Positions 37,438-47,681 are shown, counted from the first letter of the stretch. The stretch: 64,000 nt of DNA from Rahnella ecdela (GCF_019049625.1 NZ_JAFMOY010000116.1:38023-102022), one strand, 5' to 3'. Numbers and translations are program-made. The notes: generated by a model not told the origin, from the sequence alone.

Positions 37438-38244
37438 CTATTTCCCGTTCCACGCCTTCAGATTCTGATCCCGCGCATTCAGTTTTTGCTCAGGTGTTAG
37501 CTTGTTGTAATCCTTCGCCAGACCACTTTCCCAGTCGCCATACAGCGGATTTGGCAGCACGATATATTGCGTGCCGAAGTGCTGGTGGTTCTGATTCACA
37601 AACGCGCGGCGTTGTTCGTTGCCCTGATGATAAGTCGCGGAACCAAAGTCATTCAGGTTGTCACCGATGTAAATCACCACGTGATAACCCGCGGCTTTAA
37701 TGGAATCGAAACGGGCCTGTTTGTTTGAGGTATCTGAACTCAACAACATGGTTTTTTCATTGGCGCCGGTAAAGCCCAGGCGGTTCATGTTGTCGAGTGT
37801 CGCGGCGTATTCGCTGGTTTTACGGTTAGACACGTAGAACATCGTGCCGCCGTGGGTGTTGACGTAATTAGCAAATTCAACCGCGCCGGGCACGGCTGTA
37901 GCCTGACGGGCTGCCGTCCACTGGGACCAGGTTTTGCTGTCGAATGGCTTATTCGCTTTCACCTGCCACGCACTGTACGCGCTGTTATCAAGCATGGTTT
38001 CATCAAGATCGACGACGACGGCTTTCTTCTGTCCTGCCAGCGGCTGGGCGTTATCAAACGCCATCTTCGCCGTGTTGAATGCCTGATAGGCCAGCGCCTG
38101 ATATTCGCCAGATTGCTGGAACCAGTTCAGCGCCATCACCGACTGATCGTTCAGTTTCTGTTGGGCATCCGGTTTTTGCTGCGCACAGCCGCTGAGGGCC
38201 AGCATGATTAAGGCACTGGTGGTGCAAAGCGAAATTTTATTCAT
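37438..38244 (-). CDS. Class C acid phosphatase lipoprotein (5'-nucleotidase, e(P4) family)
   Basis: A 268-residue HAD-superfamily phosphatase exported as a lipoprotein (lipobox ALSGC, Cys20). Class C motifs are intact: VVVDLDETMLDNSAY with nucleophile Asp79 and acid/base Asp81, FYVSNRK, and IYIGDNLNDF with the metal-binding aspartates. The family hydrolyses nucleoside monophosphates such as NMN and 5'-AMP at the outer membrane; in Haemophilus e(P4) it is needed for NAD salvage. No neighbour ties it to a pathway here. Confidence 0.9.
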   Translation of the reverse strand: MNKISLCTTSALIMLALSGCAQQKPDAQQKLNDQSVMALNWFQQSGEYQALAYQAFNTAKMAFDNAQPLAGQKKAVVVDLDETMLDNSAYSAWQVKANKPFDSKTWSQWTAARQATAVPGAVEFANYVNTHGGTMFYVSNRKTSEYAATLDNMNRLGFTGANEKTMLLSSDTSNKQARFDSIKAAGYHVVIYIGDNLNDFGSATYHQGNEQRRAFVNQNHQHFGTQYIVLPNPLYGDWESGLAKDYNKLTPEQKLNARDQNLKAWNGK

Positions 38245-38376
38245 TGGTCATCCCTATGCTTGTTAAGAAAGATTCGCATTCATGAAAATCGTTAAAACTG
38301 TAGCAGATTCAGCGGGGTGTGGAAGGGGAAATGGCAGGTTACGCGAGATGTATCGAAAAATGGTACCAATAAAAAG

Positions 38377-38397
38377 GGCCGGAGGGTGAGTCCGGCC
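38377..38397 (-). terminator. Rho-independent terminator of the porin gene
   Basis: Stem GGCCGGA/TCCGGCC with a 7-nt loop and five As on its left (U-run in the minus-strand RNA). It lies 63 bases beyond the porin stop. Confidence 0.8.
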
Positions 38398-38459
38398 GAA
38401 GAATTTCAAGACAGAGAATAATAATGAGGTGGTAAAGCGCTTCTTATTAGAACCGATTT

Positions 38460-39569
38460 TTAGAACTGATAGACCAGACCAACGGCAGTGATGTCGTCGT
38501 TGTTCAGAGCCAGTTTATTATCGTCGGACAGTTGGTTGATTTTATAATCAACATATGCAGACATGTTTTTGTTGAAATAATAGGTTGCTGCTACGTCAAC
38601 ATATTTAACCAGGTCAGTATCGCCGATATTTTCAATATCTTTTGCTTTAGTCTGGACATAACCCAGTGAAGGGCGCAGGCCATTTTCAAACTGATATTGT
38701 GCAACTGCTTCGAAGGTTTGGGTTTTATTTGCAAAACCGCTGCCCGCCGGTGCGCCTGCAATTCCGCCAGGAACGGTAATGGCCAGCATATTACGCGTTT
38801 CAGCATACATGGCGGCTAAATAAACGCCGTTTGCGTCATATTTCATGCCGCCAGTCCATGCGTCAGCTTTATCGCCTTTGCCGTAAGTGGAATTACTCTG
38901 AGCCGTGGTGCGGTCAGATGACGCATACGCGCCGCCGAAGCTCACGCCGGTATCACCCAAAGCGTAAGTGGTAGACAGTGAATAACCGTCGCCGTTGGCC
39001 GTGCTGCTGCCGCGGCCGTCGTTTTCGTTTTTGCCCTGATACTGAACGGCAACGTTCAGACCATCAACCAGGCCGAAGAAACCGCGGTTACGGTAGGTGG
39101 CCACACCGTTTGCGCGACCCGTCATGAAGCGGTCAGCTTTGGTGTAACCGTCGCCGCCGAATTCTGGGAACATATCGGTCCAGGCTTCAACGTCGTACAG
39201 TGCGCCGTAGTTACGGCCATAGTCGAATGAACCGTATTGGCCGAACTTCAGACCGGCAAAGCCCAGACGGGTTTTGGTGCCGGTGGTGCTTGGCGTTTTG
39301 CTGTCAGATTCAGCATGGTTAGCCATGACGTTATATTCCCACTGGCCGTAGCCGGTGATCAGGTCATTAATTTGGGTCTGGCCTTTAAAACCGAAACGCA
39401 CATAACTCTGGTCGCCATCATTGCTGGCAGAGTCAGAGAAATAATGCAGACCTTTTACTTTCCCGTACAGGTCCAGTTTATTGCCGTCTTTATTATAAAC
39501 TTCCGCTGCGTGTGCGCCTGATGCAATCAATAAACCAGGAATTAAAAGTGCCAGAATATTACGTTTCAT
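38460..39569 (-). CDS. General outer-membrane porin (OmpC/OmpF family)
   Basis: A 369-residue trimeric 16-strand beta-barrel porin for small hydrophilic solutes. The signal peptide is cleaved after SGAHA (residue 21), leaving [20 protein letters not shown]. The constriction loop L3 motif PEFGGDG is present, as are [20 protein letters not shown] and the C-terminal phenylalanine (GLVYQF) needed for assembly. It is not clear which E. coli porin is the true orthologue, so no symbol is given. CAGGG precedes its ATG. Confidence 0.93.
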   Translation of the reverse strand: MKRNILALLIPGLLIASGAHAAEVYNKDGNKLDLYGKVKGLHYFSDSASNDGDQSYVRFGFKGQTQINDLITGYGQWEYNVMANHAESDSKTPSTTGTKTRLGFAGLKFGQYGSFDYGRNYGALYDVEAWTDMFPEFGGDGYTKADRFMTGRANGVATYRNRGFFGLVDGLNVAVQYQGKNENDGRGSSTANGDGYSLSTTYALGDTGVSFGGAYASSDRTTAQSNSTYGKGDKADAWTGGMKYDANGVYLAAMYAETRNMLAITVPGGIAGAPAGSGFANKTQTFEAVAQYQFENGLRPSLGYVQTKAKDIENIGDTDLVKYVDVAATYYFNKNMSAYVDYKINQLSDDNKLALNNDDITAVGLVYQF

Positions 39570-39892
39570 GAATTTTTACCCTGCATTCTTTATTAAAAGC
39601 TTTTCAATAAAGCTTTATATGAAGTCTTTTGAAAAGACGCTGTTCATCATTTTTGCTGTGCATTCCGTATGGACTCGGATTTTTCTCAGCGAGAGTTTTT
39701 TACCGTATATTTGTGATCAATTTATGACAGTCAGAAATGAACTTTTTCTTTTTTTACACGTCCTCCTTTTTTTCTGCATAAATTTAAACCACAGGAAATG
39801 CCCTTAACCACGATTTCGGGCTGCGCCAGAAGCCGGTCTGTGGGACAATAGACGGGACATTCCTGTCTCACTTACAACAAAAAAAGAGATGC
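39570..39892. other. porin/dinG divergent upstream region
   Basis: 323 AT-rich bases. GTCTTTTGAAAAGAC (39623-39637) is a palindrome in what would be the porin 5' UTR, next to AAAGCTTTT and AAAGCTTTA dyads. Such a leader often binds small RNAs (compare ompC and ompF), but I cannot identify an sRNA gene. No OmpR site or perfect LexA box was recognised. Confidence 0.5.
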
Positions 39893-42067
39893 ATGGCGCT
39901 TTCCCCCGCAGTAAAAAATCAGATAAGCCAGTGGTACAAAGCCCTGCAACAGCAAATCCCGGATTTCATTTCCCGCGCTCCGCAACGTCAGATGATTGCA
40001 GAGGTGGCGAAAGCATTCTCGGGAGATTCTGCACGGCATCTGGCCATCGAAGCGCCCACCGGCGTCGGGAAAACGCTGTCCTATCTCATTCCCGGCATTG
40101 CGGTCAGCCGCGAGGAAGAAAAACCACTCATCGTCAGCACGGCGAACGTGGCGTTACAGGATCAGATTTTCAGCAAAGATTTACCGCTGCTGAAAAAAAT
40201 CATTCCTGACCTGAAATTTACCGGCGCTTTTGGTCGCGGGCGTTATGTGTGTCCGCGAAATCTGGCGGCGATGAGCAATGAAAATGCGCAGGGCGATCTG
40301 GGATTATTTCTCGGTGACGAACTGGCGCCTTCCAGCGGCGAAGAACAGAAACTGTGTAAAACGCTGGAAACCGCGCTGTCACGCTACGAGTGGGACGGTT
40401 TACGCGATCACTATCAGAAAACCATCGACGATCCGCTGTGGATGAAAATCAGCACAGACAAAGCCAATTGCCTGAGCCGTAACTGCCATTATTTTCGCGA
40501 ATGCCCGTATTTCGTGGCGCGAAAAGAGATTGAAAGTGCTGATGTGGTGGTCACCAACCACGCGCTGGTGATGGCGGCGCTGGAATCAGAATCCGTGTTG
40601 CCGCCTGCGAAAGATTTGCTGCTGGTGCTCGACGAAGGACATCATCTGCCGGAAGTGGCGCGCGACGCGCTGGAAGTCGATGCTGAAATCACCGCGATGT
40701 GGAACAACCTGCAACTCGACAATTTTGTGCGTCAGATTGAGCAATGTCTGGCGCTGTTTACACCCAAAAATCCGCCGCCGCTGACCAACGCCGAGCGTCT
40801 GCATAATCACTGTGCAGAAATGCGCGAGTTGCTGCTTTCGATTGAACAAACCGTTGGCCAGTATTTACCCCCTGATGAACCGGAAGCTGAATACCGTTTC
40901 GAGCTGGGGTTATTGCCGCCGGAACTGACAGAACAGTGCAGCCGCCTGTTCAAACTCACCGATGGTCTGCGCAGTCTGGCGGAATACATGGTGAATGATC
41001 TCAGCGAAAAGACCGGCAAACACGACATTATGCGTCTGCACCGGGCGATTTTGCATATGAGCCGGATGCAGGGTTATCTCGAAACCATGAGCAAACTGTG
41101 GCGGCTGGCGGCGCTGGATAAAGCCTCCAACGCGCCGATTGGCAAATGGGTGACGCGCACTTATTTCGATAATCAGACGCATCTGGTGTTCCATTGCGCG
41201 GGGATCCGCGTGAGCGAACAGCTGGAAAAAATGCTGTGGCGCAAAGTGCCGCATGTGGTGATTACGTCTGCGACGCTGCGCTCGCTGAACAGTTTTTCCC
41301 GTTTGCAGGAAATGACCGGCCTGACGGAAAAAGCCGGTGACCTTTTCGTTAGCCTGGATTCGCCGTTCAGTCATGTTACGCAGGGGAAACTGGTGATCCC
41401 GCAAATGACGCTTGAGCCGCTGATGGCCAACGAAGCTGCGCATTTGCAGGAAATGGCCGATTTCTTCCGCGCCGAGCTGGCAAAAGGGCAGCACACCGGC
41501 CAGCTGGTGCTGTTCGCCAGTAACCGCGCATTGCAGCAGTTTGTCTCTTTGCTGCCGGATTTACGCCTGATGCTGCTGGTGCAGGGCGATCAGCCCCGTT
41601 ACCGGTTGGTCGAGGAACACCGCAAGCGCGTTGCCGCAGGCACCACCAGCGTGCTGATTGGCCTGCAATCATTTGCCGAAGGGCTAGATCTGAAAGGTGA
41701 ATTACTGACGCAGGTGCATATCCATAAAATTGCTTTCCCGCCGATCGACAGTCCGGTGATCCTCACCGAAGGCGAGTGGCTGAAAACGCTGAAACGCTAT
41801 CCGTTTGAAGTGCAAAGTTTACCGAGCGCGTCATTCAATCTGATCCAGCAGGTCGGGCGTCTGATCCGCAGTCATGAATGTACAGGCGAAATCGTCATTT
41901 ATGACAAGCGGCTGCTGACCAAAAGTTACGGTTCACGCCTGCTCGCGGCATTACCGGTGTTTCCAATTGAACATCGCGAAATGCCTGCGCCCGGTTCGGT
42001 GAAACGCCCGGATATCCTGAAAACGGCAAAGAAAGATCCGGTACGCCGTCGCGCCCGCAGACGATAA
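39893..42067 (+). CDS. dinG: ATP-dependent DNA helicase DinG (Fe-S)
   Basis: An XPD-like 5'-3' superfamily 2 helicase, 724 residues, acting on R-loops and other repair intermediates. Walker A APTGVGKTL, four Fe-S cysteines (YVCPRN, ANCLSRNCHYFRECPYF), the DEGH box (LVLDEGHHLP), HRVTS-like motif III (VVITSATLRSLNSF) and the motif VI block QQVGRLIRSHEC are intact. The start MALSPAVKNQIS matches E. coli. The C-terminus is a basic tail (RRRARRR). First gene of the second E. coli-like block. Confidence 0.95.
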   Translation: MALSPAVKNQISQWYKALQQQIPDFISRAPQRQMIAEVAKAFSGDSARHLAIEAPTGVGKTLSYLIPGIAVSREEEKPLIVSTANVALQDQIFSKDLPLLKKIIPDLKFTGAFGRGRYVCPRNLAAMSNENAQGDLGLFLGDELAPSSGEEQKLCKTLETALSRYEWDGLRDHYQKTIDDPLWMKISTDKANCLSRNCHYFRECPYFVARKEIESADVVVTNHALVMAALESESVLPPAKDLLLVLDEGHHLPEVARDALEVDAEITAMWNNLQLDNFVRQIEQCLALFTPKNPPPLTNAERLHNHCAEMRELLLSIEQTVGQYLPPDEPEAEYRFELGLLPPELTEQCSRLFKLTDGLRSLAEYMVNDLSEKTGKHDIMRLHRAILHMSRMQGYLETMSKLWRLAALDKASNAPIGKWVTRTYFDNQTHLVFHCAGIRVSEQLEKMLWRKVPHVVITSATLRSLNSFSRLQEMTGLTEKAGDLFVSLDSPFSHVTQGKLVIPQMTLEPLMANEAAHLQEMADFFRAELAKGQHTGQLVLFASNRALQQFVSLLPDLRLMLLVQGDQPRYRLVEEHRKRVAAGTTSVLIGLQSFAEGLDLKGELLTQVHIHKIAFPPIDSPVILTEGEWLKTLKRYPFEVQSLPSASFNLIQQVGRLIRSHECTGEIVIYDKRLLTKSYGSRLLAALPVFPIEHREMPAPGSVKRPDILKTAKKDPVRRRARRR

Positions 42068-42111
42068 TTATTCCTGAAGAAAAGTCATTACACAGAGAAG
42101 GTCACGCTACG

Positions 42112-43074
42112 ATGGATTACACCAAACTCATCAAAGAAGTGGGACGTGGAAAAAATCACGCCCGTGATTTGGACCGTGAGCAGTCGCTTGCGTTATACCG
42201 CGATATTCTGGCCGGCGAAGTGCCGGATTTACAGCTGGGTGCGCTGCTGATTGCGTTTCGTATTAAAGGCGAAGCGGAAGAAGAGATGCTCGGCTTTTAT
42301 GCCGCGATGGAAGAACGCGTTATGCGTTTGAAGGCACCGGAAAATCGTCCGCTGCCGGTGGTGATCCCCACCTATAACGGCGCGCGCAAACAGGCGAATC
42401 TCACGCCGTTGCTGGCGATCCTGCTTAGCCGTCTTGGTTTGCCGGTCGTGGTGCATGGCGTTGACGAAGATCCGACCCGTATCACCAGCGCGGAGATTTT
42501 CCGCGCATTAGGCATCGAAGCGGCTCAAAACCCGCAACAGGCACAGCAGTTGCTGGATGCCGGAAACGGTCCGGTCTTTGTGCCCATTTCGGTGATGTGC
42601 GCACCGATAGAAAAACAACTGGGGCTGCGCTGGCAGATGGGCGTGCGTAACAGCAGCCACACGCTGGCGAAGCTCATCACGCCTTTCATCGGGCAGGATG
42701 CGCTGCGTTTATCGAGCGTTTCCCATCCCGAGTATATCCAGCGCGTTTCCTCGTTCTTCCGCCAGATTGACGGTCGCGCTTTGCTGACGCAGGGAACGGA
42801 AGGAGAGGTTTACGCGAATCCGTCACGTTTCCCGCAGACGCACTTTATCGCCGCTGGCGACCTGAGCGTACTGGCAGACAAAGAAGAGATTTTTGCTGCG
42901 GACGTGCCTGCTGCCAAAGACGTCGAAACGACCGTCAACTACATTCACGAATGCCTGAAAGGTGAACGCGCTGTTCCGCAGGCCATCCTCTCGCAAATGG
43001 CGTGTTGTCTGGTCGCTGCAGAAGTTTGCAGCGATATGGCCGAAGCAAAAATGATTGTGGATCAGATTTTCTGA
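42112..43074 (+). CDS. ybiB: YbiB, TrpD2-like nucleic-acid-binding protein
   Basis: A 320-residue member of the anthranilate phosphoribosyltransferase fold (TrpD2) that in E. coli binds nucleic acids rather than making tryptophan. MDYTKLIKEVGRGKNHARDL, AFRIKGEAEEEMLGFYAAME and VPISVMCAPIEKQLGLRWQM follow the family. In E. coli ybiB is also beside dinG and is LexA-controlled with it. AGAAGG precedes the start, 44 bases after dinG, so they are probably cotranscribed. Confidence 0.93.
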   Translation: MDYTKLIKEVGRGKNHARDLDREQSLALYRDILAGEVPDLQLGALLIAFRIKGEAEEEMLGFYAAMEERVMRLKAPENRPLPVVIPTYNGARKQANLTPLLAILLSRLGLPVVVHGVDEDPTRITSAEIFRALGIEAAQNPQQAQQLLDAGNGPVFVPISVMCAPIEKQLGLRWQMGVRNSSHTLAKLITPFIGQDALRLSSVSHPEYIQRVSSFFRQIDGRALLTQGTEGEVYANPSRFPQTHFIAAGDLSVLADKEEIFAADVPAAKDVETTVNYIHECLKGERAVPQAILSQMACCLVAAEVCSDMAEAKMIVDQIF

Positions 43075-43097
43075 TTTCGTTTTGCGAACGCGATCCA

Positions 43098-43123
43098 CTC
43101 CCTCGCCTGCGAAGGGGAGGGAG
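43098..43123. repeat. GC-rich palindromic intergenic repeat, copy 2
   Basis: CTCCCTCGCC/GGGGAGGGAG stem with TGCGAA loop and one mismatch. Same element as at 1066-1091, located between ybiB and yjdM. Confidence 0.7.
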
Positions 43124-43236
43124 CAAAACCCCCATTATCCTGTTCAAAAGTGTGGTTAAAGGCTAAAATATAAGAACTACGAAGTCTATTTACTGATTTC
43201 ATTCGTTTTTTTATAAAGTTTTAGGGAGATTTAAAT

Positions 43237-43578
43237 ATGGAAACGTTGCCAGCTTGCCCGACGTGTCAGTCCGAATTCACCTGGCAGGACGGTGAAATGC
43301 TTAACTGTCCAGAATGTGGACATGTCTGGTCGATGAGCGGTGAAACAGGCGCAGAAGATGACGTGCTCAAAGTGGTCGATGCCAACGGTAATCTGCTGGC
43401 GGATGGCGATTCCGTTACCGTAATCAAAGACCTGAAAGTGAAAGGCAGTTCTTCGATGCTGAAAATTGGTACCAAAGTGAAGGGTATCCGTCTGGTCGAA
43501 GGCGATCACAACATCGACTGCAAAATTGACGGTTTTGGTCAGATGAAACTCAAATCAGAGTTCGTTAAGAAAAACTGA
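43237..43578 (+). CDS. yjdM: Zinc-ribbon protein YjdM (PhnA)
   Basis: A 113-residue soluble protein with an N-terminal zinc ribbon (Cys7-x2-Cys10, Cys24-x2-Cys27) and a C-terminal KOW/SH3-like domain. The block [20 protein letters not shown], then [20 protein letters not shown], matches E. coli YjdM (PhnA) nearly letter for letter. Despite the name it is not the phosphonoacetate hydrolase; its function is unclear. Strong AGGGAG ribosome site. Confidence 0.93.
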   Translation: METLPACPTCQSEFTWQDGEMLNCPECGHVWSMSGETGAEDDVLKVVDANGNLLADGDSVTVIKDLKVKGSSSMLKIGTKVKGIRLVEGDHNIDCKIDGFGQMKLKSEFVKKN

Positions 43579-43690
43579 TCTCCGCACAATCCTGCCTGAC
43601 GTTCAAAAGCGGTTTTGCCATATCGACATAACCGCTTTGCGAACATACACTCAATGTAAAATCTCTTTAACATTCAGCAGAGAAGATTAC

Positions 43691-45553
43691 ATGAAACAGG
43701 CTCAGGACTACTTTAACGCCCTCAATCGCGATTACCTCAAAGTGCATCAGGACAAAGAAAATTTGTTCTGGCAAAACTACATGGGCACCGGTGATGAAAA
43801 TGTCTCCGAAGCTTTCTCCGCTGCCGAAACTGCCTATAAACGTTTTATCGCTGAACCTTCCCGTCCGCAGGAAATTCGTGACGCCATCGCCGGTCTGGAA
43901 AAACACAGTGCCAGTGACGAGCGTGATGCGCTGCTCCACGGCCTGCGTGGCTGGCTGAATTTCTTCGACTGTAATGTGATTGAAGACCCAAAAGCTCAGG
44001 CGCTGATGGATGAAATCATTCAGGCCGAATCGGTGCTGTTTGGTAAGCGCAAGCAGTACCGCATGACCCACATCAACAGCAAAGGCGAGCGCGTCAATGC
44101 CTCTCTGGGCGAACTGCTGACCAACCAGGCCAACAACGAAAATGAATCCTACCGCCGCAGTTCCCAAAATGCGTTGCGTGAGCTGGAAGAGTGGCTGCTG
44201 CACAACGGTTTGCCTGAACTGATCGGCCTGCGTAACCGCTTTGCCCGTCAGCTCGGTTACCGCAACTATTTCGACTATAAAGTGAATAAAACCGAGCGTA
44301 TGTCGCCGGAACAATTATTCGCTATTCTCGACCGTTTCGAAGAGCGCACCCGTGAAAGTAACACGCGCAGCCTTAATGAACTGGTGGCGCGCGAAGGTGA
44401 TGCCGCCTTACTGCCGTGGAATATCCGTTTCGCCAGCGCCGGTGATGTTACCCGTCAGCTCGATCCTTACTTCCCGTTCGCTGATTCCCTGCGTCGCTGG
44501 ATTGACAGTTTCAAGCGTCTGAATATCGGTTTTAACGGCGCAGAAATGCAGCTGGATTTGCTGGTGCGCGAAGGTAAATACGAGAACGGTTTTATGCACG
44601 GGCCGGTGCCTCCGTTCTTTGACAACGGCAAATGGGTGCCTGCAGTGATTAACTTTACCAGTCTGGCAAAACCGGATCAGATTGGCAGCGGCGCGACCGG
44701 CCTGAACACGTTGTTCCATGAAGGGGGACATGCGGCGCATTTCGCTAATATCCGCCAGAATGCGCCGTGCTTCTCACAGGAATTCCCGCCGACGTCGATG
44801 GCGTATGCGGAAACGCAGTCCATGTTCTGTGACAGCCTGCTCGAAGACGCCGACTGGCTGAAACGTTACGCGAAAAATCCCGAGGGTGAGCCGGTGCCGG
44901 ACGAACTGATACGCGCCAGTATCGAAGCCCGCCAGCCAATGCGTTCGTTCAATGAGCGTCACATTTTGCTGGTGCCGTATTTCGAGTGGCAGCTTTATCA
45001 GTGGCCGGATGAGAAGCGCACGCCGGAAGCGATGATCGCGCTGGCGCGTGATGTCGAAACCCATATTCTTGGCGTGACCGGCAGCCCGCGTCCAACGCTG
45101 GCTATCCCGCATTTACTTTCTATGGAATCCGCCTGTTCTTATCAGGGCTATTTGCTGGCAATGATGGCCGTGGAACAGACCCGCGCCTTTTTCCTTAAAC
45201 GCGATGGCTATCTGACGGATAATCCGGCTATCGGCCCGGATCTGGCGAAGCATTACTGGACGCCGGGTAACAGCGTCAGTCACGACGACACGTTGCGCAG
45301 CCTGACCGGCGAGGGGTTTAATCCGGATTATCTGGCGCAGGCGTGTAATCAGACGATTGATTCTGCATGGCAGGATGCGCAGCAGACCATTGAACTGGCA
45401 TCAAAACGTGAGCAGCCCGAAGCCGATTTCGACCTGAATGTGCATATCCGTGTAGTAGATGGCGCTCTGATTCTGGCAGACAGCGCCGACGGTGATGACG
45501 CGATGTGTCAGGATTTCGCGGATTTCGTTGAGCAGAATTACAACAATAAATAG
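43691..45553 (+). CDS. M3/PepF-like zinc metallopeptidase
   Basis: A 620-residue cytoplasmic protein with the zinc motif HEGGHAAH (HExxH: two His and Glu) in the context TLFHEGGHAAHFANIRQ, followed by AETQSMFCDSLLEDADW carrying the third-ligand Glu pattern. The N-terminal helical part is like the M3 oligoendopeptidases. I use ATG 43691; the earlier in-frame codon at 43637 lies in a hairpin region and has no ribosome site. Peptide breakdown is expected, but the substrate is not known, and it has no partner in its neighbours. Confidence 0.82.
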   Translation: MKQAQDYFNALNRDYLKVHQDKENLFWQNYMGTGDENVSEAFSAAETAYKRFIAEPSRPQEIRDAIAGLEKHSASDERDALLHGLRGWLNFFDCNVIEDPKAQALMDEIIQAESVLFGKRKQYRMTHINSKGERVNASLGELLTNQANNENESYRRSSQNALRELEEWLLHNGLPELIGLRNRFARQLGYRNYFDYKVNKTERMSPEQLFAILDRFEERTRESNTRSLNELVAREGDAALLPWNIRFASAGDVTRQLDPYFPFADSLRRWIDSFKRLNIGFNGAEMQLDLLVREGKYENGFMHGPVPPFFDNGKWVPAVINFTSLAKPDQIGSGATGLNTLFHEGGHAAHFANIRQNAPCFSQEFPPTSMAYAETQSMFCDSLLEDADWLKRYAKNPEGEPVPDELIRASIEARQPMRSFNERHILLVPYFEWQLYQWPDEKRTPEAMIALARDVETHILGVTGSPRPTLAIPHLLSMESACSYQGYLLAMMAVEQTRAFFLKRDGYLTDNPAIGPDLAKHYWTPGNSVSHDDTLRSLTGEGFNPDYLAQACNQTIDSAWQDAQQTIELASKREQPEADFDLNVHIRVVDGALILADSADGDDAMCQDFADFVEQNYNNK

Positions 45554-45580
45554 CCACGTTAAAAAATAATCCCCTTAATG

Positions 45581-45619
45581 AAAAAGCCACCAGCGGTGTA
45601 AATCGCACGGTGGCTTTTT
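45581..45619. terminator. Bidirectional terminator after the M3 peptidase
   Basis: An 11-bp stem AAAAAGCCACC/GGTGGCTTTTT with a 17-base loop, T-rich to the right and A-rich to the left, between convergent genes. Confidence 0.88.
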
Positions 45620-45636
45620 TAAGGTGGGGACTGAAC

Positions 45637-46266
45637 TCAGCGGGCGTCGGGACGCACCAGATCAAAGCGCAGATCTTCTGAAATACCGTAGTACGCGGAA
45701 GGGCCACCGGCGCGTAATACCGGCTCGGCCAGTGCCGTCTGATAAATGCCGTCAATCAGCAGATGTGGCGCGATATGCACGGCGACCACTTCGCCCAGCA
45801 CCAGCCAGGTATCGATATCACTACCGGCCGCTGTTTTCAGCTGAATACACTGCGTCAGTTTGCACTCAAAATTCACCGGGCTTTCCAGTACGCGATCGGC
45901 GGCGACCCGCGTTCCCGGCTGCGCTGTCAGACCCGCAAACCCGAACTCATCTTCGCCACGTTCGAGCGACGCCGAGCTTTCGTTCATTTTCACCGCCAGC
46001 GGTCGGGTCGTCAGATTCCAGACAAATTCACCGGTTTCCACAATATTCGCCACGCTGTCTTTCCAGCCGCTGCTGGCAAAACCAATGATCGGCGGGCGGT
46101 AATTGAAACAGTTAAAAAAACTGTAAGGGGCCAGATTACGCTGACCGGCGGCATTGCGGGAGGAAATCCAGCCAATCGGACGCGGGCCGACGATAGCGTT
46201 TAAAGGATCGTGCGGCAGGCCGTGGCCTTTGGCCGGTTCGTAGTAATAGCGATCATCAGTACTCAT
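45637..46266 (-). CDS. Flavin reductase-like FMN-binding split-barrel protein
   Basis: A 209-residue protein with the flavin-reductase-like fold: VGPRPIGWISSRNAAGQRNL and NLAPYSFFNCFNYRPPIIGF are the FMN-phosphate-binding and flavin loops of this family, and FECKLTQCIQL follows later. ATG 46266 has GAGGAAAATC in front; the open frame extends 54 codons further but into the intergenic promoter. The family includes NADH:flavin oxidoreductases and FMN-binding proteins of unknown role. Confidence 0.85.
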   Translation of the reverse strand: MSTDDRYYYEPAKGHGLPHDPLNAIVGPRPIGWISSRNAAGQRNLAPYSFFNCFNYRPPIIGFASSGWKDSVANIVETGEFVWNLTTRPLAVKMNESSASLERGEDEFGFAGLTAQPGTRVAADRVLESPVNFECKLTQCIQLKTAAGSDIDTWLVLGEVVAVHIAPHLLIDGIYQTALAEPVLRAGGPSAYYGISEDLRFDLVRPDAR

Positions 46267-46472
46267 GATTTTCCTCAGCAAATAATTCATAAAGACTATG
46301 ATTTGTACATTACCCGATTTAATCAGGCGTTGACGGTTTTTATGTGCCCGTTTCATTTGGCATGCATCCGGCAGGCGGCGGCGCTTTGTGGTATCTTGTG
46401 CGCCATTCATGATTATCAAACGCCCCATCGCATATTTTATGCGTCGCGCACACCTTTCGGAGAGTCACTCAG

Positions 46473-47441
46473 GTGGAAAAAAAGAAAGTCTTCCCTCAGG
46501 AAAAAAGCGGTCTTCATCCGCGAAATCGTCATCGCAGCCGCTATGATTTCCCGGCCCTGATTGCCAGCAGCCCGGAACTGGCACCGTTTGTTGTCGAAAA
46601 TAAATGGGGCGATTTGTCCGTTGATTTCGCTAATGCACAGGCAGTAAAAGCCCTGAACCGTGCCTTGCTGCGCGATTGCTATCAGATTGAAAACTGGGAT
46701 ATTCCGGCAGATTATCTGTGTCCGCCAATTCCGGGACGTGCGGATTATATTCACCATCTGGCCGATTTACTGGCGGGCAGCAACAATGGCAAGATCCCGC
46801 AGGGCAAAGACATTTCCGTGCTGGATATCGGTGTGGGCGCTAACTGTATTTATCCGATTATCGGCTTGCGTGAATATGGCTGGCGTTTCACCGCCAGTGA
46901 GATTGATGCGGTTTCTATGGCTGCGGCCAAGAAAATTGTCGCGACCAATCCGCTGCTGACCAATCAGGTGCGTTTCCGTTTACAGGCCAAACCGCAGCGT
47001 ATTCTCGACACCATTATCCGCCATGACGAGCGTTATGATGCGGTGCTGTGTAATCCGCCATTCCATGCTTCGGCGGCGGATGCGGCGTCGGGCAGTCAGC
47101 GTAAACGTCAGAATCTGGGTCTGGATCGTCGTGCCGGTACTGCGGAACTGAACTTTGGCGGTCAGCACAACGAATTGTGGTGTGAAGGCGGCGAAGAAGC
47201 GTTTGTGGTTCGCATGGCGGAAGAAAGTGCCGGTAAAGCACAGAACTGTTTCTGGTACACGGTGCTGGTTTCTAAAAAAACAACATTGCCGTTACTGTAT
47301 GACGCGCTGAGTGAAGAGGGTGCGACAGACGTCCGCACTGTCGAAATGGTTCACGGTAACAAGATCAGCCGTTTTGTCGCCTGGACATTCCTGACGCCTT
47401 CACAGCAAAAAAGCTGGGCAATCAAGCGCTGGTCAGTCTGA
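46473..47441 (+). CDS. rlmF: 23S rRNA (adenine1618-N6)-methyltransferase RlmF
   Basis: Methylates A1618 of 23S rRNA with S-adenosylmethionine. The 322 residues start at a GTG with a GGAGAG site; SAM motif LDIGVGANCIYPIIGLREYG and catalytic NPPF (VLCNPPFHASAADA) are clear. Basic N-terminus KKKVFPQEKSGLHPRNRHRS binds RNA. Same position relative to ybiO as in E. coli apart from the inserted chemoreceptor. Confidence 0.93.
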   Translation: MEKKKVFPQEKSGLHPRNRHRSRYDFPALIASSPELAPFVVENKWGDLSVDFANAQAVKALNRALLRDCYQIENWDIPADYLCPPIPGRADYIHHLADLLAGSNNGKIPQGKDISVLDIGVGANCIYPIIGLREYGWRFTASEIDAVSMAAAKKIVATNPLLTNQVRFRLQAKPQRILDTIIRHDERYDAVLCNPPFHASAADAASGSQRKRQNLGLDRRAGTAELNFGGQHNELWCEGGEEAFVVRMAEESAGKAQNCFWYTVLVSKKTTLPLLYDALSEEGATDVRTVEMVHGNKISRFVAWTFLTPSQQKSWAIKRWSV

Positions 47442-47464
47442 TCACGATGTGAATTGCCTTATTA

Positions 47465-47494
47465 CAGCCTGTTCATCTGACGGCGAACAGGCTG
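47465..47494. other. Hairpin after rlmF
   Basis: A 10-bp perfect stem CAGCCTGTTC/GAACAGGCTG with a 10-base loop, 24 bases after the rlmF stop. An A-run rather than a T-run follows, so it may be an RNA 3'-end stabiliser rather than an intrinsic terminator. Confidence 0.55.
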
Positions 47495-47681
47495 AAAAAA
47501 ATACTCCCGCGCCCCCCTTTCTTTTTCAGTGGAATAAATTATGCTTACTTCACTATAAGAAAGTTGATTAATTAACAGAGTAATGATTTTGCTGGTGACT
47601 TTATTTTTCACCGCATAATATTTCGACTGCCCGAGCAATCATCCTGCCACCCACCCAGGGGCCAGACTAATGTTTCGTGGT

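Noticed and set aside
39841..39892. LexA box upstream of dinG
   Set aside because: E. coli dinG is SOS-controlled, so I looked, but CTGT-N8-ACAG was not found; the nearest, CTGTGGGACAATAGAC, has a poor right arm.
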